The notes beneath the pieces were generated by a model. The model saw only the letters and a program-made list of their open reading frames with translations, was not told the DNA's origin and searched no databases. DNA of 64,000 nt, from assembly GCF_910592395.1 (NCBI RefSeq), contig NC_088324.1:1364001-1428000 (forward strand), written 5' to 3'. Position 1 is the stretch's first letter, and every line of letters starts with the position of its first letter. This stretch comes from Lineus longissimus (taxonomy: Eukaryota > Nemertea > Pilidiophora > Heteronemertea > Lineidae). The translations under genes and the position numbers were made by a program. Of the stretch, positions 46,001-58,000 are shown one piece after another.

Positions 46001-49000
46001 CTCAATAATTTACAAGATGCACTTCATACATGTATGTCATTCCGTTATTTTACGAAATATTTGGGTGATTCTTTAATATTTTCAAAAGGGTTTATATTAA
46101 ATGACTAAGTGCATTTGTCATTCCTTTTTTGTTATTCCCCGAAGTTCCAACTTACTCTCTTGGCATACTTGAGGCTGAGGGACATTCCCCAGCCTGTACT
46201 TTCCGGTGTCACATTTCACCCAGCCACTGGGTTCATTTTCAGATATTTCTTTTCAGAAAAATGAACATTGAAAAGTCTCTGGACTATCCGTCCTTAATAT
46301 GGACAACCGCTCAAACTGATCGGAAGCACAAAAGCAACTATGCCTTCCTAGCTAAGCTAAACACGCTACCAGAAACTATCACAGAAACAAAGTGCAATCG
46401 ATGTACTCAATGTTATACCGATCCGCAACTTCATTTTTTCTGTGGATGTTCAGGTTTTTCCTCCCAACGTGAGAAATTTTTCGGAACAAATTGAAAATGA
46501 ATGCCCAGTTGAACTCAGCACAGCACTGTGGAACATGTGCGACGATGAACTCACAGAAACATTGCTCGGGAAACAACTTTCCGCTTTTGATTATGAAGAA
46601 AATGTAGCACTTCTTCGGATCACAGCACAGTGCTGGAATGTTTAGGCTAATTATATCTAAAATGTTTTTCTTGCCGAAGACTACATATTTTTTGACAACA
46701 GCTAGAAGTATGTAAATAGTGTACATTAGTTGTTATAATTTTATGTTGCTTTGAATTTTTTGTAATCTTCTATATAGGAGGAATAAACAGATATATATAT
46801 ATAAGTCGAACCAACAACCTTAAAAGTGTGGGAAACGCTCACCGTTTCCCTTATATTATCTGAAGATGAAACATTTTTGAATGTTTCTGTTCCCGAGTGT
46901 CCCCCTGATCGTTTATGTTGTTTGGGAACGGTAAAGGGCGAGTTGACACGTTGTTCCCCGTTTACCGGCCATAATGAAAATGCTTGGTATTTTTTTTGTT
47001 AATTGTATGGGAACACTGAAATATGAGGAGATACCAAAAACATTACACCGGCGCTGGCTTCCTCTGGGCATTTGGTTTCCAGCAGAGTGTGTGCATTACC
47101 GGTGCTTACATGTACTCGACGTCTTCCCCGGGCGACAGTAACATGAGAAGCAGGAGCCTCCGTGAAAAAAAATTGGACGAAAATTAGTGTGCAACCGTTA
47201 CCATTTTGAGGGGACAACGACAAGAGTGAGAAAAAAGGGTAACGAAATTTATGCGAACTCGGGACGCCTATACGCCGGCTCGGTTAACTTACTTTCTTTA
47301 CAGATTGGAGAATGGGAAAGGCCATTATAATTGCCGTTATCACATCGACGCCGACCATCGAATGTATTCTCAGAGACTTCGTACTTCGGTTTACATGAGA
47401 AAGTGGCATTTGTTCCATCGCGAACATATTCATTCGGAGGTATGTATAGGACTGGTGGTGAATAGGTCACCGACTCCAAACTGTGGAAAGCTTCGTCTAG
47501 TTTATCACATGGTGCTGGAAAACCAAACGGGATATGTACACATACATGTACATGTAAGATAACATCAAAGCCATATTTTGGACAACATTACTGGTTATAA
47601 GTTAGGCAGTAAGAAGTTTACTCTTTCTTAAACGTTACTATGAATATGAGGCTGACAAATCTATCATGATTTTTTTCTGTGGGCGTGTAGCTGATAAATC
47701 TGATTAATTACGAAACATTCCAGGGTTATATGTGGTGTTGGGAAAAATAATGATAATAATAAAATTTGTGGATGGTACAAAAATATTCTTTTAACACGTG
47801 TTTTCAAGTATTCGAAGATTACAAATCAGTACATGCACTTTATTTTGAGCAGATTGTTCGTAGGTATCATAGCTATACTAATTTAGCTACTAAAGATATA
47901 ACTAATATCAATGCAACAATTAGGACATTATAACATGTCAAATAATATATTATAATACTAGAACTGAGATTTCACAGGAGCACCTGTGAATTCATGACTC
48001 CAGGGTTGTTTTGAGGGCGATATCGTAAGAGTTGGTCTTGAGTATGGGGACCTGAAGGTCCGTGTGAGGCATCTGGGGAGAGAAGACTAGTTGAACGATG
48101 GGATCTGACACGGACACTACTATTGATCTCATCATATGAATACCATTTTATTACAAACAAGTGAAAACAGATCATATCATATTCCTTGGCATTAATTAAA
48201 ATAGGAGTGCGGGAACAAGGTTTTTTAGCAGGAGGAAAGCGAGAACATTTTGCGCCGTCGTATTCCGATTTGACTGGTTAGTGGTGAAATCTGCTTTTAA
48301 TTTTGCAAATTAACATATTCGTTTTTCTGGTGCTAACGTTGTCTGAATTAAAGATGCTTTCCCAATGTTTGACTGGTCTGACAAGAGGCATTGTCAGGAA
48401 AACGTGACGTCATTTTGGCCATTCTTCTTACCGCACGCCCTCCCTCTCCGTAAAAACTTCCTGACATGGTGTGAAGTGGGAGGGCGCACAATGGGAACCA
48501 CACTGCCGCGATGTTAATAGTTTTTATTTATAGAATTCAGCGGCAGAGATTTTAAGCACGGAAAAAGTAGATTAACTCGGCTAATCTCAATGGATTTTAC
48601 CCAGGAATGTTTTCAAGGCGAGAGAAACATCTGATTTAAGTACTGCGCTTATTAGATTTCATGTTCATGCCGAAGATTGGCCTTAAACGTGGACGAAAAG
48701 AGTGCATTATCGAGTGTTGGAGAGGTCACGTGATTGGACGAGAAATCAGAGCGAAAACAATACTGACTCCAGCTCCCAGAGGGAGGAGCTGGAAACATAA
48801 TAATAAAATGGAGATCCATACCTTGTTCGCATTTCTTCCCAAAAACAGTCACGTCAGACCAATTACCATACTTGCACTTGGTGGTCAACGAATTTCTGTT
48901 CATGGTCGAGCTGAACACCTGTCTTCTTGGGCAAGACACGTAAACTATAGCATCGTGTGCGATGAAAGCTGATTGGGGACTGAACGACAGCTCTTGGTTG

Positions 49001-52000
49001 TAGCCTGTCGGTAAGCGACATTCTCCTGAAAAAAAACCACTGTATATTATTTTCACGACCTTCAGATTCCTTTCCGGAAAAGTGTACACTTGACTATAGT
49101 CTTTTGTAGTTATTGCCTTACCAGTGTGGCAGCGATGCGATTCCTCTTGCAATTCGCGGAATCCAATACGATTAATTTTGTGATTAAGACTTGGGCATTA
49201 TAGTTGCAAACTCTAACGACAACCGTTAAGAGTGTCACTTGCTCGTGACTGCGCCATCAGTTCTCAGGACTTAACCTCTGCACTGGCTAGTGACGACAAA
49301 GCATACACATTGCACACTTTATATAAAACAACATGTTTACATGTTTCGCTAGATTTTCCTTCCAAACGGTTTATTCAATCCTTATGCAATTGGGTTCTCT
49401 TATTTATTATCATTTTGATATTTGCAGGATTGGTCAAAACAAATAAGAGATAATGATAAAGCTAATTCTATGCTCAATTGGGCCAAAGTGGTCGAGCTTA
49501 GGTTTACTTGAAATAGATTTATAATTTTAAAACGAAAATGATCATTCAGTGACGGTTTTTTCTCAAGAGAGAAAAATATAGTATTTCGCGTATGCTTATG
49601 GGAAAATGTTTTCAGTAGATTGGAGGCGGTGTTTTGAAGTCCACGTACTTGGCTTGCATGATATCACCGTTTCTGTTGGCTCCCATGCCCCTTTTTGACA
49701 GGTTACACGGATTGTTGATGTACCAGTCGCTTCAAAAGAATAAGCATAACGCCCCACAGAATATCTCCATCGAGCCAGATAGTGCGTCCCTCTGCAACCA
49801 ACATCAATTTCACTCCCATGCGCCACATATTCTCTGGCGTCTATTCTGATTGTATCATGAGCGTTGGTAACCGCCACTCCATCTTTCTGCCATTTTGATA
49901 ATGCACAGGGGGCTGAAACGAGTAAGGATGGAATTTAAATGGCTCTAACATACGATAATATTACCCGGGCACCGATACTCACAGGACATGTTTCGAAACA
50001 GCAATGTTTGTTACTGGTTCAGTCTACTAGCATACCAACATGTGCGGAGTACCCCCAAATAGCAACTTACAGGCCTCACATTGGTTAAATTGGTTCGTTA
50101 CACGGGAGGATCAAATGAATTGTATTTCATGAACGTTTTGTTGCCTGAGAACATGATTTCAAAATGTTCACTACAAACCTTCAACGCATTGCTCACGAAA
50201 CGCTCCTGGAAACGTCCATATTCCGAAATTACACTGTGTGGTAATTGGTGGATTGGTCTTCGACGAGTTCAGCACGAAACCATCCTCACATGCAATATTG
50301 ATTGATGCCCTATGATTGAAATACCGGTCGAACGGGTGATACAGAATGTTATTGATGACATGTCTTCTGTCTGCATGGCTCGGCACTCTACAGCCCTCTG
50401 AAAGTTAGAATAATCAGCAAAATGATAAGGTCTATATTACATACATCATGCGCACTTATACACGCAAAGTATACAGGCCTACACGTGACCCAACAACAAC
50501 GTTTTAAAAAAGGAAGTGACTACTTGGCAAGCCCGGCTTACCAAACAGCGACTTTTTCTTGTCCTGAATGGAGAGCCGAACTCATTAATATTAAAGTAAA
50601 GTCTCCAGCTCGCCAAACAGGGTAGATTCTTTACCTGTTTGGCAAGCCCGGCTGGCCGAACTGGGTGGCTTTTTAGTGCTGTTTGGCAAGCGGCTCTCCA
50701 AACAGGACAAAAAAAGATGCCTGTTCGGCGAGCGGCTTGCCAAATAGACCCGGCCTTTAAAAAAATATAAATGTACAGTCATTGCACTGTATGGTCGTCG
50801 ATATACGGCTCTCAGTCGGAGCACGTCTTGATGTGACTCTTATTACGACATCTTTGGTTTCTTTAGGGACTCCTGCAATTATATCACAGAGTCCCCAATC
50901 ATTGTGTTTCTACAGCTGATAATGTCCAGGGCCCGGCTGTTCAAAAGCTCAAAAGTCACGTTATCCCTAACGGTTACGTTAAGTATCCTTAAGGACGTTG
51001 TCTCTTTCAGTTAAACCCATTAAAATTATCATATTTAGACTTAATGTCTCCGGTAAAGCTAACATTGTTTTTTTATCAACGCAGCCCTAGTTGACGTTCA
51101 GCTCCCGCCCAACTCACTTATTTACATGTTGCGCTTCATAATACTATTCCGTTATTTCACGGCATAATTTGGTAATGTTTTATTAATTCCCAACTCAATA
51201 ATTTACAAGATGCACTTCATACATGTATGTCATTCCGTTATTTTACGAAATATTTGGGTGATTCTTTAATATTTTCAAAAGGGTTTATATTAAATGACTA
51301 AGTGCATTTGTCATTCCTTTTTTGTTATTCCCCGAAGTTCCAACTTACTCTCTTGGCATACTTGAGGCTGAGGGACATTCCCCAGCCTGTACTTTCCGGT
51401 GTCACATTTCACCCAGCCACTGGGTTCATTTTCAGATATTTCTTTTCAGAAAAATGAACATTGAAAAGTCTCTGGACTATCCGTCCTTAATATGGACAAC
51501 CGCTCAAACTGATCGGAAGCACAAAAGCAACTATGCCTTCCTAGCTAAGCTAAACACGCTACCAGAAACTATCACAGAAACAAAGTGCAATCGATGTACT
51601 CAATGTTATACCGATCCGCAACTTCATTTTTTCTGTGGATGTTCAGGTTTTTCCTCCCAACGTGAGAAATTTTGGGAACAAATTGAAAATGAATGCCCAG
51701 TTGAACTCAGCACAGCACTGTGGAACATGTGCGACGATGAACTCACAGAAACATTGCTCGGGAAACAACTTTCCGCTTTTGATTATGAAGAAAATGTAGC
51801 ACTTCTTCGGATCACAGCACAGTGCTGGAATGTTTAGGCTAATTATATCTAAAATGTTTTTCTTGCCGAAGACTACATATTTTTTGACAACAGCTAGAAG
51901 TATGTAAATAGTGTACATTAGTTGTTATAATTTTATGTTGCTTTGAATTTTTTGTAATCTTCTATATAGGAGGAATAAACAGATATATATATATAAGTCG

Positions 52001-55000
52001 AACCAACAACCTTAAAAGTGTGGGAAACGCTCACCGTTTCCCTTATATTATCTGAAGATGAAACATTTTTGAATGTTTCTGTTCCCGAGTGTCCCCCTGA
52101 TCGTTTATGTTGTTTGGGAACGGTAAAGGGCGAGTTGACACGTTGTTCCCCGTTTACCGGCCATAATGAAAATGCTTGGTATTTTTTTTGTTAATTGTAT
52201 GGGAACACTGAAATATGAGGAGATACCAAAAACATTACACCGGCGCTGGCTTCCTCTGGGCATTTGGTTTCCAGCAGAGTGTGTGCATTACCGGTGCTTA
52301 CATGTACTCGACGTCTTCCCCGGGCGACAGTAACATGAGAAGCAGGAGCCTCCGTGAAAAAAAATTGGACGAAAATTAGTGTGCAACCGTTACCATTTTG
52401 AGGGGACAACGACAAGAGTGAGAAAAAAGGGTAACGAAATTTATGCGAACTCGGGACGCCTATACGCCGGCTCGGTTAACTTACTTTCTTTACAGATTGG
52501 AGAATGGGAAAGGCCATTATAATTGCCGTTATCACATCGACGCCGACCATCGAATGTATTCTCAGAGACTTCGTACTTCGGTTTACATGAGAAAGTGGCA
52601 TTTGTTCCATCGCGAACATATTCATTCGGAGGTATGTATAGGACTGGTGGTGAATAGGTCACCGACTCCAAACTGTGGAAAGCTTCGTCTAGTTTATCAC
52701 ATGGTGCTGGAAAACCAAACGGGATATGTACACATACATGTACATGTAAGATAACATCAAAGCCATATTTTGGACAACATTACTGGTTATAAGTTAGGCA
52801 GTAAGAAGTTTACTCTTTCTTAAACGTTACTATGAATATGAGGCTGACAAATCTATCATGATTTTTTTCTGTGGGCGTGTAGCTGATAAATCTGATTAAT
52901 TACGAAACATTCCAGGGTTATATGTGGTGTTGGGAAAAATAATGATAATAATAAAATTTGTGGATGGTACAAAAATATTCTTTTAACACGTGTTTTCAAG
53001 TATTCGAAGATTACAAATCAGTACATGCACTTTATTTTGAGCAGATTGTTCGTAGGTATCATAGCTATACTAATTTAGCTACTAAAGATATAACTAATAT
53101 CAATGCAACAATTAGGACATTATAACATGTCAAATAATATATTATAATACTAGAACTGAGATTTCACAGGAGCACCTGTGAATTCATGACTCCAGGGTTG
53201 TTTTGAGGGCGATATCGTAAGAGTTGGTCTTGAGTATGGGGACCTGAAGGTCCGTGTGAGGCATCTGGGGAGAGAAGACTAGTTGAACGATGGGATCTGA
53301 CACGGACACTACTATTGATCTCATCATATGAATACCATTTTATTACAAACAAGTGAAAACAGATCATATCATATTCCTTGGCATTAATTAAAATAGGAGT
53401 GCGGGAACAAGGTTTTTTAGCAGGAGGAAAGCGAGAACATTTTGCGCCGTCGTATTCCGATTTGACTGGTTAGTGGTGAAATCTGCTTTTAATTTTGCAA
53501 ATTAACATATTCGTTTTTCTAGTGCTAACGTTGTCTGAATTAAAGATGCTTTCCCAATGTTTGACTGGTCTGACAAGAGGCATTGTCAGGAAAACGTGAC
53601 GTCATTTTGGCCATTCTTCTTACCGCACGCCCTCCCTCTCCGTAAAAACTTCCTGACATGGTGTGAAGTGGGAGGGCGCACAATGGGAACCACACTGCCG
53701 CGATGTTAATAGTTTTTATTTATAGAATTCAGCGGCAGAGATTTTAAGCACGGAAAGAGTAGATTAACTCGGCTAATCTCAATGGATTTTACCCAGGAAT
53801 GTTTTCAAGGCGAGAGAAACATCTGATTTAAGTACTGCGCTTATTAGATTTCATGTTCATGCCGAAGATTGGCCTTAAACGTGGACGAAAAGAGTGCATT
53901 ATCGAGTGTTGGAGAGGTCACGTGATTGGACGAGAAATCAGAGCGAAAACAATACTGACTCCAGCTCCCAGAGGGAGGAGCTGGAAACATAATAATAAAA
54001 TGGAGATCCATACCTTGTTCGCATTTCTTCCCAAAAACAGTCACGTCAGACCAATTACCATACTTGCACTTGGTGGTCAACGAATTTCTGTTCATGGTCA
54101 AGTTGAACACCTGTCTTCTTGGGCAAGACACGTAAACTATAGCATCGTGTGCGATGGAAGCTGATTGGGGACTGAACGACAGCTCTTGGTTGTAGTCTGT
54201 CGGTAAGCGACATTCTCCTGAAAAAAAACCACTGTATATTATTTTCACGACCTTCAGATTCCTTTCCGGAAAAGTGTACACTTGACTATAGTCTTTTGTA
54301 GTTATTGCCTTACCAGTGTGGCAGCGATGCGATTCCTCTTGCAATTCGCGGAATCCAATACGATTAATTTTGTGATTAAGACTTGGGCATTATAGTTGCA
54401 AACTCTAACGACAACCGTTAAGAGTGTCACTTGCTCGTGACTGCGCCATCAGTTCTCAGGACTTAACCTCTGCACTAGCAAGTGACGACAAAGCATACAC
54501 ATTGCACACTTTATATAAAACAACATGTTTACATGTTTCGCTAGATTTTCCTTCCAAACGGTTTATTCAATCCTTATGCAATTGGGTTCTCTTATTTATT
54601 ATCATTTTGATATTTGCAGGATTGGTCAAAACAAATAAGAGATAATGATAAAGCTAGTTCTATGCTCAATTGGGCCAAAGTGGTCGAGCTTAGGTTTACT
54701 TGACATAGATTTATAATTTTAAAACGAAAATGATCATTCAGTGACGGTTTTTTCTCAAGAGAGAAAAATATAGTATTTCGCGTATGCTTATGGGAAAATG
54801 TTTTCAGTAGATTGGAGGCGGTGTATTGAAGTCCACGTACTTGGCTTGCATGATATCACCGTTTCTGTTGGATCCCATGCCCCTTTTTGACAGGTAACAC
54901 GGATTGTTGATGTACCAGTCGGTCCAAAATAATAACCATAACGTCCCGAATAATGTCTCCGTCGAGCCAGGTAGTGCGTCCCTCTGCAACCAACATCAAT

Positions 55001-58000
55001 TTCATTCCCATGCGCCACATATTCTCTGGCGTCTATTCTGATTGTATCATGAGCGTTGGTAACCGCCACTCCATCTTTCTGCCATTTTGATAATGCACAG
55101 GGGGCTGAAACGAGTAAGGATGGAATTTAAATGGCTCTAACATACGATAATATTACCCCGGCACCGATACTCACAGGACATGTTTCGAAACAGCAATGTT
55201 TGTTACTGGTTCAGTCTACTAGCACCAACATGTGCGGAGTCCCCCCAAATAGCAACTTACAGGCCTCACATTGGTTAAATTGGTTCGTTACACGGGAGGA
55301 TCAAATGAATTGTATTTCATGAACGTTTTGTTGCCTGAGAACATGATTTCAAAATGTTCACTACAAACCTTCAACGCATTGCTCACGAAACGCTCCTGGA
55401 AGCGTCCATATTCCGAAATTACACTGTGTGGTAATTGGTGGATTGGTCTTCGACGAGTTCAGCACGAAACCATCCTCACATGCAATATTGATTGATGCCC
55501 TATGATTGAAATACTGGTCGAACGGGTGATACAGAATGTTATTGATGACATGTCTTCTGTCTGCATGGCTCGGCACTCTACAGCCCTCTGAAAGTTAGAA
55601 TAATCAGCAAAATGATAAGGTCTATATTACATACATCATGCGCACGTATACACGCAAAGTATACAGGCCTACACGTGACCTAACAACTACGTTTTAAAAA
55701 AGGCCGGGTCTGTTTGGCAAGCCGCTCGCCGAACAGGCATCTTTTTTTGTCCTGTTTGGAGAGCCGCTTGCCAAACAGCACTAAAAAGCCAACCTGTTCG
55801 GCCAGACGGGCTTGCCAAACAGGTAAAAAATCTACCCTGTTTGGCGAGCTGGAGACTTTACTTTAATATTAATGAGTTCGGCTCTCCATTCAGGACAAGA
55901 AAAAGTCGCTGTTTGGTAAGCCGGGCTTGCCAAGTAGTCACTTCCTTTAAAAAATACAAATGTACAGTTATTGCACTGTATGGTCGTTGATATACGGCTC
56001 TCAGTCGGAGCACGTCTCGATGTGACTCTTATTACGACATCTTTGGTTTCTTTAGGGACTCCGGCAATTATATCGCGGAGTCCCCAATCATTGTGTTTCT
56101 ACAGCTGATAATGTCCAGGGCCCGGCTGTTCAAAAGCTCAAAAGTCACGTTATCCCTAACGGTTGCGTTAAGTATCCTTAAGGACGTTGTCTCTTTCAGT
56201 TAAACCCATTAAACTTATCATATTTAGACTTAATGTCTCCGGTAATGCTAACGTTGTTTGATCACCGCAGCCCTAGTTGACGTTCAGCTCCCGCCCAACT
56301 CACTTATTTACATGTTGCGCTTCATAATACTATTCCGTTATTTCACGGTATAATTTGGTAATGTTTTATTAATTCCCAACTAAATAATTTACAAGATGCA
56401 CTTCATACATGTACATGTATGTCATTCCGTTATTTTACGAAATATTTGGGTGATTCTTTAATATTTTCAAAAGGGTTTATGTTAAATGACTAAGTGCATT
56501 TGTCATTCCTTTTTTTGTTATTCCCCGAAGTTCCGACTTACTCTCTTGGCATACTTGAGGCTGAGGGACATTCCCCGGCCTGTACTTTCCGGTGTCACAT
56601 TTCACCCAGCCACTGGGTTCATTTTCAGATACTTCATAATTCGGTTTGCACGTGAAGGAGACGTTGCTTTCATGACGGACATATTCTTCCCTCCATCCTA
56701 ACGAAACAATGGGTTTTGAATAGTGCACGGAGTCCACGAACAGTCTGTTCTCATTAAGCTTGTAGCATGGGTCTGGAAGAAATGCAGAAAGAAATCAAAG
56801 GCTTTCTCCGTTGTGAGAATCATGATGATTTCCTATGATACACAGGAATCAAAATTGATGATATGAATACACTGAAAGTATTTATTTACCAAGATGGATT
56901 CGAAAACAGTGATTTTTGTCATACATCCATGTACATGTATCTTAATGATTGAGCTAGAGCGGCAATGTCTAACTTTTATTCATCTCTACACTAGCGGGAG
57001 AGACAATAACAGTACGTACGAACCACGCCAATACATGTAGGTGAGAATACAGGCAAATCCGCACATTTCATCAAAAAGGCTGTAAAATGTATCGGACCAA
57101 AACAAGTGACCATATCTTGATACCAATAAATACAAAATGACTGATATTATGGATACTTTCAGCATTTCCATCAAATTCGCTAATTTGTGACCTTGCCAGT
57201 CTGGGCCTTGTCTGCCCCAAAGGCCAAAAAGGATGCTGAGTAACTTACTTGGGACGCATGTCTCATCAAAAACTACTTTGTTCTCCCATTTTCCAAACTT
57301 GCATCTGGTGGTGAGTGCATTTCTTTCCATAGTACTGTTGAACACTGTCTTTGATGCAGAACAGCTAATGGTAACGATAGTGTCGTGCGTGACATAATTC
57401 ATGGGAGAGTAATGCGTCCTGCGCTGCCAGTGGGTCGTGTAAAGACTCAGGTCGCTTGAAACACTGGCAGGAATAAAACAGTCCTCTGGAATAAAATACA
57501 AGTGGTAAACAATCGATCATCGTGGTTGTCTTTTATTATAATCATCATCATCGTCATGGATTCAGCAGCAAAGGCGCCAGAAGAAGGTCGGGGAGGCAAC
57601 GCACGCCCTTTTTCGGAAAAAGCATTCGTTAAAACTGACAAAGAACATCTCTTAAAGAATGGCTTCGCTAAGTTTGCGTGCCAGCATTATCCTCTACGCC
57701 GTGAAATTATCTTTTAGAATGTACAATAACTTTCACCAATGATCAACTCATAAGATGGAGCGAAAATTCTGTTAGTACCGAATCTCCCGATGTCATTCAG
57801 TCTCAAAATTCACTCTTTGCTGTGTCATCCGCACACTGGCGATCGCTTCACGGAGAGCTCACTCGTGGTCAGATGGAATATATTAAAGGTGATTCAGAAG
57901 CGAAAATAAGTCTTTGGGCATAATGTGGTCGAGACGATGAGTGGATTTTTCAATAACTCACTTGGCTCGCATATGCGAGTTCGTTTGTTCCAGCGTCGTT

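Larger units (their letters stand above)
44078..49270 (-). repeat. Tandem CCP unit B (5.19 kb)
   Basis: Near-identical to unit C across exons and introns, including the LINE tail and the extra ~845-bp segment. It differs in the LINE ORF by a one-base frameshift near 46480. Confidence 0.92.
49271..54462 (-). repeat. Tandem CCP unit C (5.19 kb)
   Basis: Third full block, almost identical to unit B, with the same exon order, LINE tail, MITE and ~845-bp segment (here 53149-53993). Confidence 0.92.
54463..56635 (-). repeat. Partial CCP unit D (homology ends at the LINE junction)
   Basis: Homologous to units A-C from 'ttaacctctgcac' to the point where the LINE tail begins in the other units. Beyond this, unit D continues into an intact CCP exon. 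It is therefore the pre-insertion state, or the edge of the duplicated region. Confidence 0.85.

Noticed and set aside
51322-51837. Plus-strand 171-codon ORF as a host gene
   Set aside because: Its first part is the antisense of a CCP exon remnant and the rest is a LINE C-terminus ending in AATAAA and an AT tail.
53844-54344. 166-codon ORF as one long coding exon
   Set aside because: It runs across a good acceptor (ggttttttttcag) and a good donor (GTATGG). Only the 204-bp CCP part between them has family character.
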